The notes beneath the pieces are model-generated. The model worked only from the letters and a program-made list of their open reading frames with translations, was not told the DNA's origin and searched no databases. A DNA stretch of 64,000 bases, taken from positions 74,405,668 through 74,469,667 of the forward strand of contig OY804576.1 in NCBI GenBank assembly GCA_963680875.1. The letters run 5' to 3'. Positions 12,501-20,600 of the stretch are shown piece after piece (the first letter of the stretch is position 1; each line of letters begins with the position of its first letter). This stretch comes from Bathymodiolus brooksi (Eukaryota; Mollusca; Bivalvia; Mytilida; Modiolidae). The position numbers and the translations under genes are program-made.

Positions 12501-14095
12501 CGGTCATTTTGCCAGCAATGTCAAATTATTTCCTGTCATATACGCAATTTATCGGCCCATGGCTGATGACCGACACCAAACGGAAACCCTGCTATATGCT
12601 GTTGTTTAGTTTTATTATGACATTTTGAATCGAATAGCACAAAGTCATATTTTAGAGTCTGGTGTCCTTTGATCAAGCATTTATCAACAAAATATATAAC
12701 AAAAATGGGTATAATAATTCCATGTTCATAAAGATAAAGTAATTATAGAAATGGTAGTTTGAACTTAATCAAAGACAAATTAAAGTTCTCATCCACACAA
12801 AAGATAATCTGGCATTTGTACAGTTATTAAGGTGATAACATGTGATTGTAAAATTGTCTATCAATGTCGCTTAACAGTCCCGATTGCTTGTAATGCTATG
12901 TCCTGTGAGATGAATTTTGTTAATTATATAATCATTGTCCCTCTGGTGAGCAATTTAGCCTCTTTTACTAATGTCTCAAAGACAACAGAACTCATGACAC
13001 CATACTATAAATTATAAGTAAAAGGTCAAAGGTAATGCATAAAGTAAGCGATTGTTGTTTTAACGCCAACTCAGGAATTTTTCAGCTATATCATGGCGAG
13101 AACAAGTTAATTTCCAATGAGATGATGAGGAGGTCCGCTTTGTACTAGACCAATACGCTTAAGATTTATATCGCGCTAGCTCACTGAAACAACAGTCCAC
13201 GGGTAGACATGTCGCCCCACTCTTGACATATTATTCTGATTCCGAGCCAACCAGTCTTTGCTCTTTCTCCTTAATGCTGGGTGATTAGCTGAGAACCAAC
13301 AAATACCAATTATATAGTCTTTGGTTTGACATGATCGGGGCTTGAACCCACAATCTACCGCACTTGAGGCGAGCACGCTAACCATTACACCACCGATACG
13401 CTTACGTAAAGTATATAATAAAAAATAATAAAGTAAATTGTGGCAATTGCATTTCAAAACAATTTTGTCCTACCTGGATTTGACATCCCATGGTCAGAAT
13501 CAATCCCATACCCATCACTTCCAAATCCACCAAAGTCATGTGATGTCTGTGGGGAGTAATCATCCATAGAATAAGGGTCATTGACATTTCCTTCCCCATC
13601 GAACAGATCTCCAGGAGCACCCATGTTAGACAGTATACCATCATCAAGATTTGGCAATGGTTCACCAAGGTTAACATCAAGAGATTCTGGTAAAATGTCA
13701 TTTTCATTATAGTTTATGGCACTTAACATAGCATCACCAGGTACAGCTGAAGGTCTAAATGATAAAATCTGGGAAAACTGAGAAGGTGTATTCGTCACAG
13801 AGTGTTCCGAATCTTGAAATGGAAGAGTAATAGCAAGATTTAAACCTTTGACATCAGAGTATAAATCTAATTTGGAGTCTTCTTTGGCATCCAATTCATC
13901 TTGTGTTGATTTTGGTGAACCATGTGGTCCAATTCCTAAGTCACTGAAAGGATAGCCAGAAACAGCAATTCCTCCAAACGAACTTGGAATTGATGATGGT
14001 GATGATATGTTTCTGCGATCACTTGAAGTCTGAAGGAAGTTGGAGGCCATCGTGGCAGTCGGGGAACCAAATGGAGACTGCTTTTCATCTGACAT
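317..14095 (-). CDS. C2H2 zinc-finger transcription factor, possibly TRERF1/ZNF541-like; 3' end uncertain
   Basis: Four exons (14095-13474, 11570-11345, 4996-4582, 574-317) join on the minus strand with matching phases (1, 2, 0, 0) and give 507 codons. The N-terminal ~207 residues are Ser/Pro/Asp-rich and low in complexity, as in activation domains. Three consecutive C2H2 fingers follow (CPTCSKSF..., [16 protein letters not shown]..., [18 protein letters not shown]...); the third has the long C-x4-C spacing and a SYCDxRSLRRH core. An Ala/Gln-rich tail follows. From memory, the ERKxVC...KAFKRQDHL...KSYCD.RSLRRH pattern best fits the TRERF1/ZNF541 group, which carries ELM2 and SANT domains further downstream; none is in this window, so the assignment is tentative. 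The introns hold a Tigger-type MITE, tandem arrays, a hAT remnant and a SINE. The protein is presumably nuclear and DNA-binding. Confidence 0.72.
575..1469. other. Intronic stretch with a GC-rich repeat segment
   Basis: No exon is supported here. A GC-rich block at about 815-950 stands out from AT-rich surroundings. It starts with an 11-bp inverted repeat (GTTGATGGGCC / GGCCCATCAAC, 815-838, 2-nt loop) and carries several GGGGCC/GCCCCC runs, resembling GC-rich repeat fragments at 18036-18095 and 26130-26200. The rest is AT-rich and featureless. Confidence 0.5.
1470..2664 (-). pseudogene. LINE reverse transcriptase, 3' fragment, frameshifted
   Basis: Two overlapping minus-strand frames (2664-2152 and 2204-1548) together read like the C-terminal part of a bivalve non-LTR retrotransposon ORF2. 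The first has the post-RT thumb-like pattern [17 protein letters not shown]...LPILTYGLE. The second has a [20 protein letters not shown] motif, a C-x2-C...H-x4-C knuckle seen after many LINE RT domains. The frame changes near 2150-2205, so the copy is dead. The catalytic part of RT is absent (5' truncation near 2664), as expected for LINE insertions. Confidence 0.75.
2829..3014 (-). CDS. Candidate short membrane protein ORF (uncertain)
   Basis: A minus-strand frame beginning [19 protein letters not shown] reads 61 codons: one hydrophobic segment (about residues 6-20) followed by a basic [10 protein letters not shown] stretch, the layout of a single-pass small membrane protein. The segment is visibly more GC-rich than the surrounding intron. 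No family is recognised, no splice signals are evident, and it sits inside an intron of the zinc-finger gene on the same strand. It may be chance or a retrocopy fragment. Confidence 0.25.
   Translation of the reverse strand: MTTTYAGITLGCGFAALMCYYWKCRTKRMKTRQTAAEMPQSFCVISGSCGKKSNSLTFRCL
3160..3907. mobile_element. 748-bp Tigger/pogo-type MITE
   Basis: Terminal inverted repeats beginning CAGTTGACTCTCGTT are readable at both ends (right end ...AACGAGAGTCAACTG), flanked by TA at 3158-3159 and 3908-3909. TA target duplications and CAGT-type ends fit the Tc1/mariner-pogo superfamily. A second inverted pair lies inside, near 3235-3250 and 3780-3800. No transposase frame survives. Confidence 0.8.
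4226..4485. mobile_element. ~260-bp MITE with long imperfect terminal repeats
   Basis: The left end (AAAGGACAG...GGGGGACTATG) is repeated in inverse at the right end (CATAGTCCCCC...CTGTCCCTTA) over ~45 bp with small gaps. TTA occurs on both sides, which would suit a PIF/Harbinger-like target duplication, but superfamily assignment is weak. It contains poly-T/poly-A runs next to the G/C runs. Confidence 0.55.
4582..4996 (-). CDS. Zinc-finger gene, third exon (end of finger 2, finger 3, Ala-rich stretch)
   Basis: Acceptor TTTTAATAG ends at 4997 and donor CAG|GTATTG lies at 4581. The exon completes a leucine codon split from the preceding exon (phase 2) and then encodes GHLMTH, the linker REKKPYE, and a complete finger with C-x4-C and H-x4-H spacing. 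An alanine-rich segment ([17 protein letters not shown]) and a Ser/Thr/Gln tail follow. The TGEKP-like linker supports tandem DNA-binding fingers. Confidence 0.8.
5671..5800. repeat. Long hairpin (about 46-bp arms)
   Basis: ACAGATATATCATGTGTGGG...AAATACCAGTC at 5671-5716 is matched in inverse by GACTGGTATTTT...AACATGATATATCTGT ending at 5800, with a loop of about 37 bases. Only a few mismatches or single-base indels occur. It may be a small foldback transposon. Confidence 0.75.
6003..6547. mobile_element. Helentron/'pearl'-like element with three ~156-bp core repeats
   Basis: It starts with ACTAGAGGCTC and a hairpin (GGCTCAG/CTGAGCC). Then come three core units starting at 6072, 6229 and 6385, spaced 157 and 156 bp, each containing CCTTCCATAGATGCTTC and GCCATGTTTGTTAATGG. 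The same core occurs in the opposite orientation at 31714-32085. Short conserved ends plus a tandem core fit nonautonomous Helentrons (HINEs/pearl elements) of bivalves; that class name is from memory. Confidence 0.65.
6548..6625. repeat. 78-bp hairpin with perfect 18-bp arms
   Basis: TTATTCGGTATATTCCTA at 6548-6565 is perfectly inverted at 6608-6625. It directly abuts the last core unit of the preceding element. It may be a very short MITE or the terminal structure of a neighbouring element. Confidence 0.75.
6827..6926. repeat. G-rich low-complexity tracts
   Basis: A run of 14 G at 6827-6840 and a G-rich purine tract at 6899-6926 flank a partly repeated AAATAAAAATAAAAAATAA segment. The plus strand could form G-quadruplexes here. 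Confidence 0.6.
6940..8064. repeat. Tandem array, 332-bp unit, about 3.4 copies
   Basis: The marker ACTATGCTGAAACAAGGGC recurs at 7219, 7551 and (as ACTATGTCG...) 7883, exactly 332 bp apart. Each unit contains AATGCTGGATGGAGTTGTC and TTGATAGTTATTGAGAAATT. A more diverged partial unit precedes from ~6940 and a partial unit closes the array, ending at AATAACTCAAACTAGAGGC. 332 is about twice the 163-bp unit of the adjacent array. Confidence 0.85.
8065..9100. mobile_element. Tandem-core element: hairpin head and ~163-bp unit, about 4 copies
   Basis: ACTAGAGGCTCCCAGGAGCC at 8065 forms a hairpin (AGGCTCC/GGAGCCT) and is followed by TGTATAGCTCACCTGG. TCTTATAGTTTTTGAAAT then recurs at 8471, 8633, 8796 and 8959, spaced 162-163 bp, together with GGGCAATAACTCCAAAATGG and AAAATTGCAGGGT. 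This layout matches pearl/HINE-like elements. A match to the opposite end is not obvious. Confidence 0.75.
9618..11259. mobile_element. 1.64-kb hAT-like DNA transposon remnant
   Basis: A perfect 15-bp terminal inverted repeat, CAGTGATTTTCCTAC / GTAGGAAAATCACTG, bounds the segment. The CAGTG start is typical of hAT. An 8-bp target duplication could not be recognised. Inside, a minus-strand frame with a TTF-like zinc-finger pattern (separate entry) supports hAT origin. The rest of the transposase is missing. Confidence 0.6.
9745..10085 (-). pseudogene. hAT transposase N-terminal (TTF-type zinc finger) fragment
   Basis: Reading leftward on the minus strand, a ~110-codon open frame contains [20 protein letters not shown] followed by FCELFCG. 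K-x-PWL followed by G-x-LCKxC is the hallmark of the TTF-type zinc finger at the N-terminus of hAT transposases and their domesticated relatives (ZMYM/ZNF862/KIAA1586 types). A stop ends it at 9745 and no catalytic domain follows. Confidence 0.5.
11345..11570 (-). CDS. Zinc-finger gene, second exon (fingers 1 and 2)
   Basis: Acceptor CTATGACAG and donor CT|GTAAGT flank 226 bases. The exon begins by completing an Asp codon (phase 1). It encodes a Lys/His-rich basic stretch ([14 protein letters not shown]), finger 1 (C-x2-C ... H-x3-H) and most of finger 2, which is split by the intron after RQDHL. The exact phase fit to exons on both sides, 1.9 kb and 6.3 kb away, is strong evidence for one transcript. 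Confidence 0.82.
11935..12025. repeat. Dispersed repeat fragment, family seen also at 25760 and 56957
   Basis: GGAGCAGGAACTGTCTACCC, then CTTCCGTAGCACC and a TTTTTAGTGGGGTTCG stretch, match the segment starting at 56970 and, more loosely, 25760-25900. It is an unclassified bivalve-style repeat. Confidence 0.5.
13048..13403 (-). mobile_element. SINE family B, near full length, antisense to plus strand
   Basis: The minus strand reads from a tRNA-like head (GGTGGTGTAATGGTTAGCGT; B-box GGGTTCAAGCCC) through AAGACTGGTTGGCTCGGAAT to the tail ATATAGCTGAAAAATTCCTG / TTGGCGTTAAAAC. It is one of the best-preserved B copies, about 70 bp from a splice donor of the zinc-finger gene. Confidence 0.8.
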
Positions 14096-14142
14096 AGCTA
14101 TGTTCTACCATACAAAATATCCATTTTGCTACATTGTAAAGC
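13474..14142 (-). CDS. Zinc-finger gene, first coding exon (start codon at 14093-14095)
   Basis: A TTATTTCCAG acceptor at 14143 begins the exon, leaving 47 bases of 5' UTR before the ATG. This implies at least one noncoding exon further right. The 207 codons are acidic and Ser/Pro-rich ([12 protein letters not shown]...; [14 protein letters not shown]) with no recognised domain. It ends in phase 1 at CCAG|GTAGGA. A SINE lies only ~70 bases inside the following intron. Confidence 0.75.
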
Positions 14143-17100
14143 CTGGAAATAACATACAACATGAATTACTAACATTTTAAATGATGTAACCATCATATAA
14201 CCATTTCAAGTATAACTGACATTCACTGTTTAATCCGTTTCCCATACCTGGCTTGCAAATAGCTTAAAAGATGTTCATTCATAAATCATTTTTGCCTAAT
14301 CATGATGAAATGTGAAATCTTCATAAAAGACTTGACAAACGTCACTTGTACAAAGTTACAAAACATTTGTATGTGTAGTTTACAAGTAGAAAATAAAAAA
14401 TAATTAGGTTATGTGTTTTGTGCAGTTAAACCGAAATGCGGCATCTTTGTATAGGACACCAAGATATAACTGAAATATTGTTGAAAGTGGCATTAAACAC
14501 CATAAATCATCAATCAAACTTTGAATATGGATCTCACATATAATATTTGTACAAACTAACAAATCATTTGGTTTTGTAGTTTCAGAGAAGATTCAGTCAA
14601 TCATAAACAGGAATTGCTCATGACTGCCATCTTTTTATGAATCAAGTATTATTTGCAGAGGATCTCACAAACATCAAAGCATTGGTTCAAATGGTTCAGT
14701 TGTTAAAAAAAGAAATCAATCACCCAGGGGCACAGATACAGCTTTGCAAAGGAAGATGAAAAATATCTATCATTTCAAATTGGTAATCACCATGATGCAT
14801 AATATTTAATAGCAAAATTGTGGAATTACATAATTCATATTCTATAATGACCGGAACAGAAAATTTTAATTTTAGGAATTAAATCGCTGATCTTGTATAG
14901 CAGATATATTGCAATATGTTAAATTTCAGAATTTTATACCAATTAATAGAACCTGTGACATTTATTTTCCCCCAAGGACATTGCATGCCAAATACAAGTA
15001 CATTTATGTTGGTTGTTCTTTAGAATATATATATTTTTTCATTTTCTCCAAGAAATGGCACACGCTCAATTTTTTTCCATTAATTAACATAATTTAGCAT
15101 CCATGTTTTCCAAGTGGCAGTTCTTCTGGTCTTCAAATTTGACAATATATTTTTCAGTTTCAGTTTCAAATATTGTAGAATAACTGTCAAACAAAACATT
15201 TTAGATAAAACCATTGATCAAACAATGCAAATACCAATGTGAGTCAACCAAGAAGTACATGGTCGTGTAAAGGTAATGCACTTCTCAGATCACACAGTAA
15301 CTTCTTTAAGCCATTATTCATATCAGATTTCTTATATAAATATTGTACTTTTCTAAAAATCAAAATACAACATTTGGAAAATGCTCAATGAACCCAGTTA
15401 CAACACCATGGAAAAATTGACAATTGTCCATGGTTTTAAACAGTAGACCTATTGCAGATTGTTATACAAGCATACATGTGATAGAGTTGCTATGCTACAA
15501 CTGGAGATTTGCAAATTTTTGGCTGGAGATTTTTTATCGACGTGTTTTTATTGTTTATTGATGTTTTCCTTTTGTTTATTTCAGTATTGAACCAACTGCA
15601 TCCCATTTCAATATATATTGTTTACATTTCATTACTTATTAGTAGTGTTTCATATGATGAATGAAGGATAAAAACTGTATTTATGATTTATTCATAATCA
15701 TTCATAATCATAAGGTTATAACAAAGCAATAACAATGAAGACAGAATGTTCTGAACAATAAAGTCATAGAGCACTAAAATTAAAAAGTCACTTTGCTGCT
15801 GGTGCGTTGGGTGATAGCATACGTTTCGGCATTTTTGTGGTTTATCAATTCCATCCTGGAACTTAGTCCTTAAATAATACTTTGATCGGCTTTGGTCCCA
15901 AACAATCCATAACAACTCAATCCGAGATGAATTCATTGCACGTTTGATCGAAATAAGAAGTTTTCCTCGGCATCAAAGGTTGTCCGTCTCTTGTTTGCAC
16001 AACGGTTTATAACTATTTTTAATTGCCGCTATCACACTTCTAATCATCTAAGCGTGTGCCACAAACCCACTTCCTTATCCCCAATTAACTGTCAATCAGT
16101 GGACAATTGTTATATAATCATTAACACCTTAATTAATCACCATGACCCAATTTACCTGTAAAGGTGTCAAACAGATCAATAACCAGATATCATTAAATAT
16201 GACATTTACCTTTACCATTCATATCTCTCTGCGTTTTTCCTCAGCGCAGGAGTTCTAAATGGGGAATTTCCAGAAATATTGATCGCAAAATGTAGGTCAA
16301 GATTTTATTGTACTTGATTTTTTTCACGGGCAGAAGATTTTGAAAGTTGACGGGAGGGATGGAAGGGACCTTCAAAATCGGGAGAAACATGCTCCTGCCG
16401 GAAGGTTCACATGTATGTACAAGCCTCGATTCTCAATTTGTCATCCAACGAATTGGAGATATGCATGACAGTAACTAATAAAAACAAATATGTTTATAGG
16501 AGAACAAAATGTATACGAGTATCTATAATGAATACATTTCAATAACAAGTTTGTAAATTTCAATGTGACAAGCAACACGTAATATTAATGATGTTTCCAG
16601 TTTTCTTGTTTATTGTTTCTTTTAGAATGTCATGACTCATGCTGTGTTTGTTTTTTGTGAATGTTTATTCTGTCAATTATTTTCATATTATGCATATTCA
16701 AATCAATCCAATTATGTATGTTGTATATATTGTGATTATTCAGCTCGTTATGCCATTACATGATTATGCCCAATTTATGGGCACCGTGAATGGTTAATAT
16801 AATATCTTGCATCTTGTATCTTGTGGATTCGTATCAATGACAATAGATACATTAAATTTGCATTTGTGCAAGAATGCATTTGATTGAAGGTTCTTACAAC
16901 AAATCTATCTCTCCGAACACCGCCGAGAATTATAATTCAGAAATGTTATTTCTGACGACACATGTTTTGGAGATTCCCCATGTTTTGAGGTTTCACTTTT
17001 GAAGGGTTGCTTGGTTTCAAGTGAAATAGATTTCCAATATTGATGCATCGAATTTAATATGTTATCAAAGTGCTGGGACGTGTATTCATTTGTTCATATA

Positions 17101-17425
17101 CTTCACCTTTGGGCTAATTTAATTGTCAAATAAATAATAAGGCATTGTTGAAAATTGTTTTACACACAGCTATTGGAAGTTGCTGTACGTATTTACTCGT
17201 GCCTCATTGCATATTTATTTGCGGAAGGAGGTGGACTATTTTGCATACGAAATGATAAAATTTATTTAAAATAATTTTAGTAAATGTTAAATGGTTATGT
17301 TTTCAATAAGATTTCACAACGTGGAATGTTATAAACTACATATAATTTTTATTTTAAAATCTGCAACAGAAGGCGATTGAATATTTTGAATTAGCCGGAT
17401 GGTAATAAGGGTTAGAAATAGTTCG
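14143..17425. other. 5' intron and upstream region of the zinc-finger gene and intergenic space
   Basis: No coding exon is supported. A SINE-A tail (ATATAACTGAAATATTGTTG, 14463-14503) is the only clear repeat. Noncoding first exons of the zinc-finger gene must lie to the right of 14142; 15900-16260 is slightly less AT-rich and could hold the promoter, but no specific signal decides it. The remainder is AT-rich with no recognised feature. Confidence 0.5.
14459..14515 (+). mobile_element. SINE-A 3' tail fragment
   Basis: The segment reads CCAAGATATAACTGAAATAT, then TGTTGAAAGTGGCATTAAAC and ACC, identical to the end of SINE-A copies elsewhere; the head is missing. Confidence 0.75.
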
Positions 17426-17458
17426 TGACGTCAGAAAGTGCGCGAGATAGCCGGAAAT
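17426..17458 (+). promoter_or_regulatory. Likely atlastin core promoter: CRE and ETS sites
   Basis: A perfect palindromic cAMP-response element TGACGTCA (17426-17433) and an ETS-type CCGGAAAT (17451-17458) lie 130-165 bp upstream of the first atlastin codon in a locally CpG-containing stretch. Both are common in TATA-less housekeeping promoters. No TATA box at a suitable distance was seen. Function is inferred from position. Confidence 0.5.
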
Positions 17459-17589
17459 CAGTTTGGAAGTTCTTGGATTTTTTCTTTGTACACGTGCGAT
17501 TTCAGCAGACGGAAGCATCCGCGTTCAATAGCTCTCTTCTTTTACCGTAAAATATAAAGCTGCCAACGAACTCCTGAACAAGAAGCCAA

Positions 17590-17614
17590 ATGGATCATGA
17601 AATTTTAGCGCCAG
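17590..17614 (+). CDS. ATL: Atlastin exon 1
   Basis: ATG with acceptable context, encoding MDHEILAP plus one base; donor CCAG|GTTTAT. Phase 1 matches the next exon exactly (G+TT = Val). An alternative first exon may exist at 17754-17821. Confidence 0.75.
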
Positions 17615-20600
17615 GTTTATATTTACTACTAATATTTTAGCAAAATTTCCAATGTGGTTGTTTAGTTAATTATTAATCTTCGGATTTGAAGAAAATAATA
17701 ATTCTGCTTATAGAAAACTAAATCACAAGCATTATTCACTTTCCATTTTGCAGTTAGCGGACAATTAATAAAATTTATGAATTTCCGGAAAGTTTCATCA
17801 AAATGTGGAACTTTATAAAAGGTGTGAATCCTCCTATTAAAAAAGAAAAACTGAAGATAAAACACTACTACAGTGAATATGAGTCTTCTGAAAGGGTGAG
17901 GAGTTATTCTACAGAATGGGAAAAAGATAGACCGTGCTCACTTTTTTTAGCTAGTTCTACCTTCAAATATGCTCAGAATGCAGGATTTGCCTTTAAAATA
18001 TTCAAAATTTTCATTGGGGGGGGGGGGGGGGCATGTCCCCAAACCCCCCAAGCATGTTTGGACCGCTTTGCGGTCCTCACCGGTGATACCTGGGATACCA
18101 GTTTTTTTTAATTTAGGGGCCCAGATGGCTACTGCCTATAAAAGTTCATTTCTGACCCTGCTCTGTAACAAATCACTGTCTTCATATATAAAGGGCAGCT
18201 TCAATTTTCCCATTAATGGGGGGGGGGGGGGGGGGAAGCGTCGTGGTCGTGATTGTATACCTATGCAATCGGTGCCTATCACCACTGATGTTGTGAATTC
18301 GAATCTCGATCAGGGCGAGGTGTATAGCATTATGTGATAAAGTTTGTCAGTGACTTGCGACAGGTCTGAGGTTTTCTCCTGGTCTTCCGGTTTCCTCCAC
18401 CAATAAAATTGACCGCTACGATATAACTGAAATATTGTTGAAAGTGGCATTAAACACCATCAAACAAACAAATCCATTAATGAATAATACATATAATTTT
18501 AATCTGTATATAATTATATATTATTATAAGGTGTCTTTGATAGGATTTCTGGGTCAAAATGAAGGGTAGACATATTTTATGTCATATGTCAAGGTCAAAT
18601 AAGATATTTTTGATAGGGGCTCTGGGCCAAAATGAAGGGTAGACATATGTTTCAGTTTACTACAACAGTACATTTTATATATTTTTTTATTTGATAGCTT
18701 AGTTACTGCATCGGTGGTGTAATGGTTAGCGTCAAACCAAATACTATAAAATTTGTATTTGTTGCTTCTCCACTAAGCACACAGCATTAAGGAGAAAGAA
18801 CAAAGACTGGTTGGCTTGGAATCAGGATAATGTGTCCGTGTGGGACAACATGTCTATCCACGGATTGTTATTTTAATGAGCTAGCACTATAAAAATCCAA
18901 CTAAGCGTGTGGGTCTCGTACAAAACCGACCTAATCAACATCTCATTGAAAATTAACTTGTTCTCGCCATGATATAGCTGAAAAATTGCTGAGTTGGCGT
19001 TAAACAACAATCACTCACTCATTTATTTGATAGTTTGTATCACTATGTAAACTGAATACAGTGGGTTTCTTGAAGGGGATAGGGTTAGTACTTCGCTAAT
19101 AGTAAAAAACTACGTCTAGTAGGTTCAACTTGTATTTGATAATCTAACTTGGCAACGTTACGTAATAGATATGACGTTACACAATGGTTAACGTCAGTTA
19201 CTGTACATAAACGTAATACTTAGAATTGCGGCAAATCCATGACACCGGGGGCGCCAAGAAGTGAAAATGAAATTAAAAAATACATAATATCGCAAAAATT
19301 AAACCAATGAACTTAAAGTCTTTGTATGAAAAAAAATAAAGATTTCACTTTAACACTTACATTTGTAATGTCTATGAATAACATTTACACTCCAATCGTC
19401 CATTGTCGAATTTTGTCTCTTGCTTCTATCTTAGATTTATGCTCTAGTGACGATATATGTTGTGTTGACATGGAATTATCGTGCACTTCTATCGGATACA
19501 GTTTAGAAATTGGATGATTTGTAAGTCCATAACTTGTGCGTAATTTTACAGCTCTGATTAGTCCATCCTTCCCGAATATTAGTTCGTCCACCACAGCTAA
19601 CTTCCATGTGAATCTCAGCGAGTCATCATGAATCTGGACCACATCACCTACTTTTATGTTCTGGGTGTTTTTACCAAATGTACTATGATATTCTCGTAAC
19701 AATGTTAAATATTCGTTCTTCCATCTAGTTCTGAATTTCTGAATAATATCACGCTGAATCTGTAGACGACGGTTCAAATTTACGTGTGTATATGGTTCAG
19801 TGTTATATATGTTCTTAATGTCTTTTTGCGGATATGGTAGACAAGTCAATCTTCGGCCACAAAGAAGATGAGATGGCATTAACGGTTCTGGTTCATTTAG
19901 ATCTGATGACACATAAGTAATTGGTCTTATCGTTTAATGTACTGTAGCTTCTATTTTGGTAATAATTGTTTGTAATGTCTCTATATGAATACAGTTATTT
20001 ACTTCCCAACACTTTCTTCAAACTAATTTTCGTAAGTCCGATCATGTGTTCCCAAAATCCGCCATACCAAGGCGCTCCTCTTGGAATAAATTTCCATATG
20101 GTACCATATTGGTTAAGTTTCTCCTGTAAATACGGCAAATCAGTCAAGTGTTGAATTTCCTTACTAGCAACAACATATGTCGAAGCGTTGTCGGAAATCA
20201 TAATTCGTGGAAGTGATTTGCGACTTGAACATCTCCTGAAGGCTAGAATAAATGTCTCTTCACTCAGATTTGATACAATTTCAAGATGTATAGCTCTAGT
20301 CGAAGCACATGTGAATAAGCAAATGACTAATGTAGACTTTAGATTTAGTGTTATCATAGTTCTTGACATATAATGGTCCTGCAAAGTCTACTCCAGTCAC
20401 TGAAAACGGGATTGTTTCCTGTACTCTCTCTTGTGGTAATGGTGGTGGATCCGGTTTTGGATAAGCTTTTCCTATTACTTTATGGCAAGTTACACATTTT
20501 CGCAAAATTGTTTTAACTGATTGACGGATTTTCGGAATCCAATAAGTTTGGCGTAAATGGGTTACAGTAATGTTTACACCTCCATGTAGTTGGTTGAGAT

